50,220 bases of DNA from Novosphingobium sp. FSW06-99 (GTDB lineage Bacteria; Pseudomonadota; Alphaproteobacteria; Sphingomonadales; Sphingomonadaceae). A program made the translations under genes and the position numbers. The DNA lies in assembly GCF_001519065.1 (NCBI RefSeq), contig NZ_KQ954267.1, positions 1 to 50,220 on the forward strand, read 5' to 3'. Of this stretch, positions 1-8,500 are shown one piece after another. Below the pieces are notes generated by a model. That model was not told where the DNA came from, made no database searches, and saw only the letters and a program-made list of their open reading frames with translations. How positions within the stretch are numbered: the stretch's first letter is position 1; the number at the start of each line of letters is the position of its first letter.

Positions 1-307
1 AGTCCATTTTTTGATTTATTAGTACAAATTGATCGATTCATATAATTGTTTGACGTACCACAGGGCATGCGGTTCGGGTGGCAATGAGCACCCCAGAAGC
101 CTCCATACCAGTTCGAAATATTCTCACATTTATATTTATTACAATATCTTACTTTACACCCACACTAGTGCGCCAGGCAAATCCAAGGCCCGACGCCGGG
201 CCACCCCTGTAGCCATTCAATCATTTATAACGATTGAAACAATCGCCCTAATCCGTTGGATCGATCGGACCCGCGCGTTTACGCCTCGCAGACACGAGGA
301 CAACGCC
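1..307. other. AT-rich gene-free left edge
   Basis: No credible gene is seen here. The first ~180 bases are strikingly AT-rich compared with the rest of the window, and composition shifts to the high-GC host pattern only after about position 185. A frame is open from 29 into the transporter, but its translation before 308 has no protein-like character. The stretch probably carries the promoter of the downstream transporter. Confidence 0.5.
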
Positions 308-1375
308 ATGACATCTTTCGCCGCTCAGCCCCCCGCCGCCGCCATCACCCGGATCATTCCCGGCCTGGCGCTGTGCGTCGCCGTGACTGCCGCCGCCTTT
401 GTGCTGCAACAGGGCGAACAGGCGCTGTTTGGCCGCGCCTGGCTCGAAGCGCTGGTGCTGGCAATCATGATCGGCACAACCGTGCGCACGCTGTGGACAC
501 CGTCCGCACGTTGGTTTCCCGGCATCGGCTTCAGCGCCAAGATCCTGCTCGAACTTGCAGTCGTCTTGCTGGGCGCCTCGATCAGCGCGGCCACGATCAT
601 GGCGGCGGGCCCGTGGTTGCTGATCGGCATTGCCGCAACCGTTGCGGCGGCGATCATCTGCAGCTTTGCCATCGGCAAGCTGTTGCGGCTGCCCACGCGC
701 ATGGCGCTGCTGATCGCCTGCGGCAATTCGATCTGCGGCAATTCGGCGATCGCGGCGGTCGCTCCGGTGATCGGTGCCGATGGCGACGATGTTGCCGCTT
801 CGATCGGGTTTACCGCCGTGCTGGGCGTGGCGGTCGTGCTGGGCCTGCCGGTGCTGGGCGTCGCCCTGCACATGAGCGGCCTGCAATATGGCGCGTTGGC
901 GGGATTGACCGTCTATGCCGTGCCGCAAGTGATCGCCGCCGCCGCCCCGCTTGGCGCGACGGCGGTGCAGATGGGCACGCTGGTCAAGCTGGTGCGCGTG
1001 CTGATGCTCGGCCCAGTCTGCGTGATCCTGTCGCTGACCACCGCCGGTCTGCGCGACGAAACTGGCGACACCACGACTGACCAACGCCCGGCGCGTGGCC
1101 ATCCGCCGCTGCACCACCTGGTGCCGTGGTTCATCCTGGGATTTCTGGCCCTCGTCGCGCTGCGTTCATGCAACCTGATCCCCCATGCCGCGCTGGCGCC
1201 GATGGGCACGGCGGCCACGCTGCTGACCGTGGTGTCGATGGCCGCACTGGGGCTGGGTGTCGATGTGCGCACCGTCGCACAGGCCGGTGGCCGGGTAACC
1301 ACGGCGGTGGTGCTGTCGCTGGCCGTGCTCGGCACGATCAGCCTGACGCTGATCCACATGCTGCACCTGGCCTGA
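308..1375 (+). CDS. YeiH-family putative sulfate/anion exporter (UPF0324)
   Basis: 355-residue integral membrane protein of the YeiH/UPF0324 family, whose members are predicted inner-membrane exporters, sometimes linked to sulfate or sulfonate metabolism. Length fits the family (about 330-360). The sequence is a series of hydrophobic helices, with the family-typical Gly/Asn-rich stretch CGNSICGNSAIAAVAP at about residues 138-153 and a Val-Pro-Gln segment (YAVPQVIAAA) near residue 205. The ATG at 308 was chosen because the upstream open frame is AT-rich and not protein-like. No LysR-type regulator, a common YeiH neighbour, lies next to it in the window. The substrate is not determinable from sequence. 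Confidence 0.85.
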   Translation: MTSFAAQPPAAAITRIIPGLALCVAVTAAAFVLQQGEQALFGRAWLEALVLAIMIGTTVRTLWTPSARWFPGIGFSAKILLELAVVLLGASISAATIMAAGPWLLIGIAATVAAAIICSFAIGKLLRLPTRMALLIACGNSICGNSAIAAVAPVIGADGDDVAASIGFTAVLGVAVVLGLPVLGVALHMSGLQYGALAGLTVYAVPQVIAAAAPLGATAVQMGTLVKLVRVLMLGPVCVILSLTTAGLRDETGDTTTDQRPARGHPPLHHLVPWFILGFLALVALRSCNLIPHAALAPMGTAATLLTVVSMAALGLGVDVRTVAQAGGRVTTAVVLSLAVLGTISLTLIHMLHLA

Positions 1376-1382
1376 CCTCAGA

Positions 1383-1414
1383 GTCTGACCCGAAACGCGC
1401 GTTTCCGGTCAGAC
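1383..1414. terminator. Long inverted repeat between convergent genes, likely bidirectional terminator
   Basis: The arms GTCTGACC (1383-1390) and GGTCAGAC (1407-1414) flank a self-complementary centre, GAAACG/CGTTTC. The result is a nearly perfect 32-base hairpin in the 41 bases between the stop codons of two converging genes. There is no long T run, so termination is inferred from position and stem strength. Confidence 0.6.
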
Positions 1415-1416
1415 AC

Positions 1417-2388
1417 TCAGCCAAACACCGCCTCGCGCACCCAATCGAGCGTCGATACGCCCGAACCCAGCCGCGCGGCGCCCAGCACGCCTGACCAATA
1501 GCCTTCGGACCCGTCGGCCAGCCGCCATTCGTGCAGGCGCCGGGTCAGCAATTGCACATCGCCCGCCGCGCTGATCCCGATTGCGCCGTGGACCGCGTGC
1601 GCGCTGTTGGCGACTCGCGCGGCGGCGATCGAGGTGGTTATTTTGGCGCTGGCGGCAGGCAACACCGGCACCGGCAATCCGTGTGAGGCGCCCAGCCGCG
1701 CCGCGATACGGCAGGCCACCATGTCTTCGGCCATCACCGCCAGCATCTGTTGCAGCGCCTGCTGGCGGCCGATCGGTTTGCCGAACTGGACGCGGGTCTG
1801 CGCATAATCCGTGCTGATGTGCGTCAACCGCGCCACCGCACCTGCGATCTGGCACGCGCGCAGCAGGGCCGCCGTGGCGCGCAATCCGCCCGCCGGTCGA
1901 TCGAGCGCGGGCCCCTGCGCGGTGCCGGTCAGCCGCGCCGCCAGCGATCCATGCACCCCGGTCGGTTCCGCCCCCAGCGCGGCCAGCGGCGACAGCACCA
2001 GGTGATCGCCGGTATCGACCAGTGCATGATCGGCCAGCAAGGCGCCCTGTACCGGTTGGGCCAGCGACGATGCCAGCACGATCGGCCCGTCGGGCGGCAC
2101 GATCCCGGCGCCGGCCAGCAAGGCGCGCGCGACCATCGTATCGGCCACCGGCAGCGGCAGCGCATGCGCGCCCAACGCCTCGATCAACTGCGCGACCTGG
2201 CCCAGCGTCAGCCCTGCCCCGCCCGCACTTTCGGCCACCAGCGCATCGAGATAGCCGGTTTCGACCAGGCTTTGCCACAGCGGATGGACCGGCCCACCCG
2301 CTTCGAGCGCGCGCACCGCGTCGAACGGCGCCACGGCATCGAGCGCGCGCACGAACGGATCGATCAGATCGCTGTCCATCCCGCTCAC
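1417..2388 (-). CDS. Acyl-CoA dehydrogenase family protein, short subunit
   Basis: 323-residue acyl-CoA dehydrogenase-like protein, shorter than the usual ~380. The C-terminal four-helix domain is recognisable (RVQFGKPIGRQQALQQML at about residues 196-213, HAVHGAIGISAAGDVQLLTR near 264-283). The N-terminal and middle regions are poor matches, and I see no catalytic glutamate in the expected place. It overlaps the upstream dehydrogenase gene by 4 bases (ATGA), so the two are translationally coupled. The pairing resembles the alpha/beta heteromeric acyl-CoA dehydrogenases (FadE26/27 or ChsE type), where one subunit supplies the base and both contribute to FAD binding. The heteromer is inferred; the fold assignment is firm. 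Confidence 0.85.
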   Translation of the reverse strand: MSGMDSDLIDPFVRALDAVAPFDAVRALEAGGPVHPLWQSLVETGYLDALVAESAGGAGLTLGQVAQLIEALGAHALPLPVADTMVARALLAGAGIVPPDGPIVLASSLAQPVQGALLADHALVDTGDHLVLSPLAALGAEPTGVHGSLAARLTGTAQGPALDRPAGGLRATAALLRACQIAGAVARLTHISTDYAQTRVQFGKPIGRQQALQQMLAVMAEDMVACRIAARLGASHGLPVPVLPAASAKITTSIAAARVANSAHAVHGAIGISAAGDVQLLTRRLHEWRLADGSEGYWSGVLGAARLGSGVSTLDWVREAVFG

Positions 2389-3530
2389 CGCAAACCCATC
2401 CCGCGTGCGATAATCCCGCGCAGGATCTCGCGCGTCCCGCCACGCAGCGAAAAGCTGGGCGCGACATGGGTGACATAGAGCAAGGTACGATAGAGTTCGG
2501 CACCGACCGGTTCATCGGGATGCGCAGCCAGATCATCGCCGATCGCCAGCGGCAGCTCCTGTTCGAACCCGGTGCCGCGGTCCTTGATAATGCTCGCCTC
2601 GACCACCGGGCTTTCCCCGACGGCCAGTCGCGCGGTGCAGGCGATCGACATCGCGCGCAAAGTGGCGAGTTCGGCCGTCAGCCGCCCGACCAGTGCGGCG
2701 CAATCGGTGCGTCCCGCCGCTTGCAGATGCGCGATCCACGCATCGAGCAGCACCACGCTCGAATAGATGCGTTCGGGCCCCGACCGCTCGAACGCCAGTT
2801 CGGCGCCAACTTGTTTCCACCCTTCGCCTTCCGCGCCGATCAGCGCGTCTTCGCCCAGCGCGACATTGTCGAAGAACACTTCGGCAAAATGTGCATCACC
2901 GGTCAGATCGACGATCGGGCGGATCGTCACCCCCGGCGCCTTGAGATCGATGATCAGTTGCGACAGCCCGGCCTGGCGATCGGCGGCGGTGCCCGATGTG
3001 CGCACCAGCGCGATCATGTAATCCGAATGCATCGCGTTGCTGGTCCACAGCTTCTGCCCGTTGACCAGCCATCCCGTGGCGGTCCGCTCTGCCCGCGTGC
3101 GCACGCTGGCCAGGTCCGATCCCGATCCGGGCTCGCTCATGCCGATGCAGAACAGCGATTCGCCCCGGCAGATGCGCGGGACATGCAACTGGCGCTGCGC
3201 TTCGGTGCCATAGGCGCAGATCAGCGGCGCCGATTGCCGATCGGCAATCCAGTGCGCCGCAACCGGGGCCCCGGCGGTCAGCAATTCCTCAACCACCACA
3301 AAGCGCGCGAACGGGCCGCGATCCTGCCCGCCATAGGCCCTGGGCAGGGTCAACCCGAGCAGCCCCGCCTGGCCCAGCGCGCGGCTGAAGGCGGGATCGA
3401 ACCCCTGCCAGGACCGCGCGCGCCGGTCGGCCGGAATGCCCGCAACATGGCGCGCCACCAGATCACGCACCGTGGCGCGCAAGGCTTCGTCGGCATCGGG
3501 CAATCGTGCCAGCGTCAGTCCATCGAACAC
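2385..3530 (-). CDS. Acyl-CoA dehydrogenase, full-length subunit
   Basis: 381-residue FAD-dependent acyl-CoA dehydrogenase, which alpha,beta-desaturates acyl-CoA. Visible motifs are the FAD/substrate-binding MSEPGSGSDLASVRT, the WLVNGQKLWTSNA strand, the GPERIYSS segment holding the probable catalytic Glu, and the C-terminal SFSLRGGTREILRGIIARG. The GTG at 3530 is chosen because AGGGAG lies about 10 bases upstream; the frame stays open to 3899 but that part is not protein-like, and another GTG (3569) has no good ribosome site. It is coupled to the short dehydrogenase downstream (4-base overlap) and divergent from the virB operon. Substrate unknown; a bulky or branched acyl-CoA is plausible by analogy with heteromeric pairs. 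Confidence 0.9.
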   Translation of the reverse strand: MFDGLTLARLPDADEALRATVRDLVARHVAGIPADRRARSWQGFDPAFSRALGQAGLLGLTLPRAYGGQDRGPFARFVVVEELLTAGAPVAAHWIADRQSAPLICAYGTEAQRQLHVPRICRGESLFCIGMSEPGSGSDLASVRTRAERTATGWLVNGQKLWTSNAMHSDYMIALVRTSGTAADRQAGLSQLIIDLKAPGVTIRPIVDLTGDAHFAEVFFDNVALGEDALIGAEGEGWKQVGAELAFERSGPERIYSSVVLLDAWIAHLQAAGRTDCAALVGRLTAELATLRAMSIACTARLAVGESPVVEASIIKDRGTGFEQELPLAIGDDLAAHPDEPVGAELYRTLLYVTHVAPSFSLRGGTREILRGIIARGMGLR

Positions 3531-3729
3531 GCCCGTTCGCTCCCTCTCGTGCCCCGTTGCGAGCTTCACCTTTAACCGAACACTTAAATGACGCAAGCAG
3601 GTCCGATGGGGCAGTCGGCAAACAGGCCGCCATATCGCAGTGCCGCCCGCCCGCGTTGTCCACGCAAAAATCGCGCTGTGCCCAAATTTGCATTGCATCC
3701 CTGCGCGGCACCTGTGGCATGCAGACACA

Positions 3730-4296
3730 ATGCGTGCGGCAATCAAAATTCCCGTGGGTGCGCTGATCACCGCCGGTGTGGCCCTGGCGGTGCCTGCGCG
3801 CGCAGACGTGATGGTGATCAACGATGGCGATGCGCATTGGGTCACTGGCGGCCCTGCCGCCCCGCGCGCGGTGCATCGCGCCATGCCGCGCCCGGCCACG
3901 ATGCCGACCGCCTGGCACGATACGATCGCACAATTGGCCGAACGCTATGACTTGTCGCCTGCCGTGATCGAGGCGTTGATCTGGCAGGAAAGCCGCTGGC
4001 AGACGGGCGCGGTGTCGCCAAAAGGCGCGCGCGGACTGGCGCAACTGATGCCGCAGACCGCACGCGCGCTGGGCGCCGATGCCGACAACCCGGTGGAAAA
4101 CGTCGCCGCCGGGGCGCGCTATCTGCACGCGCTGATGATCAGTTTTCACGGCAATCTGGAACAGGCGCTGGCCGCCTATAACGCCGGGCCGGCGCGGGTG
4201 GTGCGTGCCGGTGGTGTGCCGCATATCGCCGAAACGCGTGGCTATGTGACGGCGATCATCAACCGGCTGGCCGCGCAAACCCACGACAGGAGATGA
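3730..4296 (+). CDS. virB1: VirB1-like lytic transglycosylase
   Basis: 188-residue periplasmic lytic transglycosylase that would open peptidoglycan for assembly of the secretion channel. The N-terminus (MRAAIKIPVGALITAGVALA, then PARAD) is a signal peptide. The SLT domain contains the catalytic Glu in IWQESRW (E87), followed by GARGLAQLMPQTARALG and the AYNAGPARV motif. Start at ATG 3730 because it begins the signal peptide; the upstream frame is not protein-like. It is the first gene of an operon that continues with virB2, B3, B4, B6, B9, B10 and B11, which supports VirB1 over a housekeeping murein hydrolase. About 200 bases separate it from the divergent dehydrogenase gene and should contain the operon promoter. 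Confidence 0.9.
   Translation: MRAAIKIPVGALITAGVALAVPARADVMVINDGDAHWVTGGPAAPRAVHRAMPRPATMPTAWHDTIAQLAERYDLSPAVIEALIWQESRWQTGAVSPKGARGLAQLMPQTARALGADADNPVENVAAGARYLHALMISFHGNLEQALAAYNAGPARVVRAGGVPHIAETRGYVTAIINRLAAQTHDRR
4288..4292 (+). promoter_or_regulatory. Ribosome binding site fixing the virB2 start
   Basis: AGGAG lies directly against an in-frame ATG at 4293 (no spacing) but 9 bases before the in-frame ATG at 4302. The spacing selects 4302 as the virB2 start. Confidence 0.6.
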
Positions 4297-4301
4297 CCTG
4301 C

Positions 4302-4601
4302 ATGCCCCGTATTACCCCCGCCCTGATCGTGGCACTGGCCTTCGCGCCAGGCCATGCGCTGGCGCAGGCCGCCGCCGATCCGCAAGGGTCGGGCCCGATC
4401 CTGGCCGCGCTGTTGTGGTTGCAGGGCACTTTGCTGGGCAATGTCGCGACCGCCGTGGCGGTGATGGCGGTGGCGGCCTGCGGGTTGATGATGCTGACCG
4501 GGCGGCTGAACTGGCGCATGGGGATCACCGTCATCCTGGGCTGTTTCATCCTGTTCGGCGCGGCGGCGATCGTGTCGGGCATCCGCCAGGCTGCCGGTTG
4601 A
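4302..4601 (+). CDS. virB2: VirB2/TrbC-like type IV secretion major pilin
   Basis: 99-residue pilin-like protein. A signal peptide ends near the HALAQA site (about residues 18-23). The mature part has two hydrophobic helices (about residues 47-66 and 74-93) joined by a short polar loop, GRLNWR, the layout of VirB2/TrbC. It sits between virB1 and virB3 as in classical P-type systems. An earlier ATG at 4293 would overlap the virB1 stop but is too close to the AGGAG. Mature pilin would be extruded as the pilus, or serve as a channel component if no pilus is made. Confidence 0.85.
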   Translation: MPRITPALIVALAFAPGHALAQAAADPQGSGPILAALLWLQGTLLGNVATAVAVMAVAACGLMMLTGRLNWRMGITVILGCFILFGAAAIVSGIRQAAG

Positions 4602-4615
4602 CGCCGCCGGTTGAC

Positions 4616-4897
4616 ATGGAACTGGTGCGCCCCCGCCTGTGCAAGCCGCTGACCCGGCCACAGATGTTTGCCGGGGTCACCTACAGTTTCTTCATCATCA
4701 ACCTGATGATCACCACCGAAGTGTTTCTGATCACGCGCACATTCTGGGCGTTGGGGGTGGCGCTGCTGGTGCATGGCGCGGGCTATCTGGCGTGTTTGCG
4801 CGAACCGCGCGTGTTCGATCTGTGGCTGACGAAAGTGCGCCATTGTCCGCGCGTACCCAACTGGCGCCGCTGGGGTTGCAATTCCTATGCCCCGTGA
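4616..4897 (+). CDS. virB3: VirB3-like inner-membrane component
   Basis: 93-residue protein with the VirB3/TrbD signature: a short N-terminal segment with RPRLCKPLTRPQMFAGV, one or two membrane helices (about residues 19-50), and a C-terminus with the CLREPRVFDLW motif typical of VirB3. VirB3 works with VirB4 at the inner membrane. Position between virB2 and virB4 supports the call. The start is uncertain: ATG 4616 is used, but an in-frame TTG at 4598 would overlap the virB2 stop by exactly 4 bases (TTGA), matching the coupling seen elsewhere in this operon. The 3' end overlaps virB4 by 11 bases. Confidence 0.85.
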   Translation: MELVRPRLCKPLTRPQMFAGVTYSFFIINLMITTEVFLITRTFWALGVALLVHGAGYLACLREPRVFDLWLTKVRHCPRVPNWRRWGCNSYAP

Positions 4898-7283
4898 AGA
4901 TGGCCCCATGGCGCGCTGGCGCAGGCGCGAGGCGCGCGCGGGCGACCGGCTGCCTTATGCCCGGCTGGAGGGCAGCCATGTCCTCGCCTTGCGCGACGGG
5001 TCGCTGCTGGTGGCCTTGCACGTGCCCGGCTGGCCCTCGGAAACGGCGCAGGCGAGCGAAATCAACGCCCATGCGGCGCAGCGCGATCTGTGGCTGCGCG
5101 CCGGGCTCGATGCGCGGTTCGTGCTGTATCACCATGTCGTGCGGCGACGCGTGGCGGTCGATTTTACCGGCACGTTCGACGATCCGCTGTCGGCGCATAT
5201 CGACGCGCGCTGGCGCGAACGGCTGGCGGGCGGATCGATCTATGTCAACGACCAGTTCATTACGCTGGTGCGCCGCCCGGCGCGCGGCAAGACCGGCTGG
5301 ATCGAACATCTGCGCCGTCGCCTGCGCGACCGCGAGGCGGGCATCGATGCGGGCGAGGTGCGCGCGCTGATGGCCGCCGCCGCCGGGCTGGCCACCACGC
5401 TGGCCCCGGCGGGCGCGCGCATCCTGGGCGATTACGCGGGCGCGGGCGGCACGTGCAACGAAGTGCTGGAACTGCTGTCGTGCCTCTACAATGGCGAAAT
5501 GCGCCCCGTGCGGCGCCCCGCCGAAGGCACCGATGTGGGGCACATGCTGGCCTATGTGCGCGCCAGTTTCGGGCTCGATGCGATCGAATTGCGCGGGGCC
5601 ACGGGCGCGCAGTTTGCCGCACTGGTCAGCCTGAAGGACTATCCCGAGGCGACCGCGCCGGGTCTGCTCGATCCGCTGCTGGCGGTCGATGCCGAAATGG
5701 TACTGACCGAAACCTGGGCGCCCGGCGATCGCCAGATCGCGCGCGAACGCATCGATCTGGCGCTGCGCCGGTTACGCGCCGCCGACGAAGACGCGCTGGC
5801 CGAACGCGCCGAATTGCACGCCGCACGCGATGCGCTGGGGATGGGCGCGGCGACCTATGGCGATCACCATCTGTCGGTCTTGGTGCGCGGCGCCACATTG
5901 CCCGCGCTCGATGCCGGGGTTACCGCTGTGGCGGGCGCGCTGGCCGATGCAGGCGCGATCGCGGTGCGCGAGGATGTCAATCTGGAGCCCGGTTTCTGGG
6001 CCCAGTTCCCCGGCAACGAGGATTGCATCGTGCGCCGCGCGCTGATTTCCAGCGCCAACATGGCCTGTTTCGCCGCGTGCCACGGCCCCGCGATGGGACG
6101 CGCCACCGGGCACCACTGGGGCGATGCGGTGACCGTGCTGGCAACCACGGCGGCGACGCCGTTTTTCCTCAGCCTGCACCAGGGCGATCTGGGCAATTTC
6201 ACGCTTATCGGCCCGTCGGGCAGCGGCAAGACCGTGGTGCTGAACTTTCTCGCCGCGCAGGCGCAGCGATTTGCCCCGCGCACCGTGCTGTTCGACAAGG
6301 ATCGCGGCGCGGAAATGTTCATCCGCGCGATCGGCGGCCGCTATGAACAGATCGTGCCCGGCGCGCCGACCGGGTTCAATCCGCTGGCCCTGCCCGACAG
6401 CGCCGACACGCGCGCATTCCTGCGCGACTGGCTGGCAGTGCTGCTCGATGCGCATGGGCCCGATGAAGCAGCGATCATCGCGGGCGCGATCGAGGCCGCC
6501 TATGCGCACGATCCCGGCCTGCGGCGGCTGACCCATTTTCGCGAATTGCTGGCGGGCACGCGGCGACCAGTGCCCGGCGATCTGGCCAGTCGGCTCGATC
6601 CGTGGATCGTGGGCGGCCCGCATGGCTGGCTGTTCGACAATCCCGCCGACCGGCTGGACCTGTCGCAGCGTGTGCTGGGGTTCGATATGACCGCGTTGCT
6701 CGATGCGCCGCGCCTGCGCACGGCGGCGATGATGTATCTGTTCCACCGCATCGAGGAACGGCTCGATGGGGCGCCGACGATGATCCTGATCGACGAGGGA
6801 TGGAAGGCGCTGGATGATCCGGTGTTTGCCATGCGCATCCGCGACTGGTTGAAAACGCTGCGCAAACGCAATGCGCTGGTCGGTTTTGCCACCCAGTCGG
6901 CGCGCGATGCGCTCGACAGTTCGATCGCCGCCGCGCTGGTCGAACAGACCGCCACGATGATCTTTACCCCCAACCCGCGCGCCCGTGCCGAAGACTATTG
7001 CGGCGGGTTCGGCCTGTCCGAACACGAACTCGACGTGATCCGCACCCTGCCGCAGGCGGGGCGCTGTTTCCTGCTGCGCCAGGGCGAACAGTCGAGCGTG
7101 CTGCGGCTCGATCTGGGCGGGATGGACGATCTGATCACCGTGCTGTCGGGGCGCGAAAGCACGGTGCGGCGGCTCGATGGCCTGCGCGCCGATCTGGGCG
7201 ACGATCCGGCGGCGTGGTATCCCGCGCTGACCGGCGAACCCTGGCCCGATCAGGCGACCGGCCTGACCGAGGCGGCGGAATGA
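4887..7283 (+). CDS. virB4: VirB4 ATPase of type IV secretion system
   Basis: 798-residue cytoplasmic/inner-membrane ATPase that energises pilus biogenesis and secretion. The N-terminal CagE/TrbE-VirB domain is followed by a RecA-like domain. Walker A is GPSGSGKT (residues 442-449), Walker B is MILIDEGW (from residue 632), and the later segments RKRNALVGFATQS and PQAGRCFLLRQGEQS are typical. Length matches the family (about 790-820). ATG 4887 overlaps the end of virB3; an alternative in-frame ATG is at 4908. The stop overlaps the virB6 start (ATGA), indicating coupling. All ATPase motifs look intact, so the system is probably functional. Confidence 0.95.
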   Translation: MPREDGPMARWRRREARAGDRLPYARLEGSHVLALRDGSLLVALHVPGWPSETAQASEINAHAAQRDLWLRAGLDARFVLYHHVVRRRVAVDFTGTFDDPLSAHIDARWRERLAGGSIYVNDQFITLVRRPARGKTGWIEHLRRRLRDREAGIDAGEVRALMAAAAGLATTLAPAGARILGDYAGAGGTCNEVLELLSCLYNGEMRPVRRPAEGTDVGHMLAYVRASFGLDAIELRGATGAQFAALVSLKDYPEATAPGLLDPLLAVDAEMVLTETWAPGDRQIARERIDLALRRLRAADEDALAERAELHAARDALGMGAATYGDHHLSVLVRGATLPALDAGVTAVAGALADAGAIAVREDVNLEPGFWAQFPGNEDCIVRRALISSANMACFAACHGPAMGRATGHHWGDAVTVLATTAATPFFLSLHQGDLGNFTLIGPSGSGKTVVLNFLAAQAQRFAPRTVLFDKDRGAEMFIRAIGGRYEQIVPGAPTGFNPLALPDSADTRAFLRDWLAVLLDAHGPDEAAIIAGAIEAAYAHDPGLRRLTHFRELLAGTRRPVPGDLASRLDPWIVGGPHGWLFDNPADRLDLSQRVLGFDMTALLDAPRLRTAAMMYLFHRIEERLDGAPTMILIDEGWKALDDPVFAMRIRDWLKTLRKRNALVGFATQSARDALDSSIAAALVEQTATMIFTPNPRARAEDYCGGFGLSEHELDVIRTLPQAGRCFLLRQGEQSSVLRLDLGGMDDLITVLSGRESTVRRLDGLRADLGDDPAAWYPALTGEPWPDQATGLTEAAE

Positions 7284-8500
7284 GCGACTGCGCCGCCACC
7301 CTTGCCGAGGCGGGCAACGGGGTTGCAACGACCCTGCGCGCGGTCGATTGCATGACCGCGAGCGCCGGGGCGGGCAGTTTTGCGCATATGTTCGGCCCGC
7401 AAGGTGCGTTGGCCCCGGCACTGACCGCGGCGCTGACGATCTATGTCGCGCTCTATGGCCTGGCGCTGATCACCGGGCGCGCGCGGCTGGCGCTGGGCGG
7501 GCTGTCGGGGCGCATGCTGGCAGTGGGCGCGGTGCTGGCCTTTGCGACCAGTTGGCTAGTCTATGGCCCATTGGTCTATGGGCTGGCGACGCGTGGCCCC
7601 GATGCCGTTGCCGGGGCGATCCTGGGCGGTCAGGGTTCGGCCACCGCCACGTTTGCGCGGCGCATCGACACGGTGTTTTCCGCCGTGGGAGAGGCCACAC
7701 ACCAAGCCGCCGAACAGGATGCCGCGCGCGCCGCGCAGGCCGTTGCGCAACAACCGGGCCCCGGCGCCGCGCCCGCTGCGCAGCCGCATGCCAACACCAG
7801 CCAGACCGCGGGGTTTGCCCCCGCCACCGTGGCGCAGGCTGGCGCGATCGTGCTGTTGCTGTCGACCGTCGGCGTGCTGGTCACCGCGCGCATCGTGCTG
7901 GCCGCGCTGTTGCTGGTCGGGCCGCTGTTTGTGGTGATGGCGCTGTTCGGCCCGGCGCGTGGGCTGTTCGGCGGCTGGTTGCGCACGGTCGCGCTGGCCG
8001 CCTTTGCGCCACTGCTGGTGGTGCTGGGCGGGGCCTTTTCGCTTGAACTGGCCGTGCCCACAGTGGGCCGCCTGCTGGGCCCCGATGGCATCGACGAAAG
8101 CGCGGCGACCGGCTTTTTCCTGGTCGCGGTGGTCCATGCCGCGCTGATGACAATGGCCCTGCGCGCCGCATCGAGCATGGTGGCCGGCTGGCAACCCTGG
8201 ACCCGCGAGCCTTTGCCCACACTTGCACCGGGGCAACGCGCCGATGTGGCCGCGATGGTGATCGCAGCGCCTGCAACCGCACGGCCACGCGCACTGGCGA
8301 TGCTGACCGGCGAACGGGGCATGGACCGGTCGATCGGCATCGACCGCACCCAGACCAGCGCGACCTTTGCCACACGCGACATGCGCGCCACCGCCACCGG
8401 CTTCACCGCCGCCGCCGCCAGTCCCGGCCAGACCCCGCGCCGCGCCGCCGGGATCGGCAGCCGCTTTCGCCCCGCCCAGACCCGACCGGTGATGAAATGA
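7280..8500 (+). CDS. virB6: VirB6/TrbL-like polytopic channel protein
   Basis: 406-residue membrane protein with the VirB6/TrbL pattern: a periplasmic N-terminus, several hydrophobic segments (about residues 47-65, 75-103, 190-230, 234-258, 275-295), and a long polar Ala/Gln/Pro-rich loop in the middle (about 130-180). The motif LLVGPLFVVMALFGPARGLFG is characteristic of VirB6. The C-terminal ~100 residues are polar and probably disordered. ATG 7280 overlaps the virB4 stop and the 3' end overlaps virB9, both by 4 bases. The position where virB5 normally separates virB4 and virB6 is absent here. Confidence 0.9.
   Translation: MSDCAATLAEAGNGVATTLRAVDCMTASAGAGSFAHMFGPQGALAPALTAALTIYVALYGLALITGRARLALGGLSGRMLAVGAVLAFATSWLVYGPLVYGLATRGPDAVAGAILGGQGSATATFARRIDTVFSAVGEATHQAAEQDAARAAQAVAQQPGPGAAPAAQPHANTSQTAGFAPATVAQAGAIVLLLSTVGVLVTARIVLAALLLVGPLFVVMALFGPARGLFGGWLRTVALAAFAPLLVVLGGAFSLELAVPTVGRLLGPDGIDESAATGFFLVAVVHAALMTMALRAASSMVAGWQPWTREPLPTLAPGQRADVAAMVIAAPATARPRALAMLTGERGMDRSIGIDRTQTSATFATRDMRATATGFTAAAASPGQTPRRAAGIGSRFRPAQTRPVMK

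Noticed and set aside
29..307. N-terminal extension of the YeiH-like protein
   Set aside because: AT-rich, cysteine- and tyrosine-laden translation with no similarity to the family; the protein starts at 308.
5772..7421. 549-residue minus-strand open frame
   Set aside because: Antisense to virB4, which has clear ATPase motifs; composition is shadow-like.
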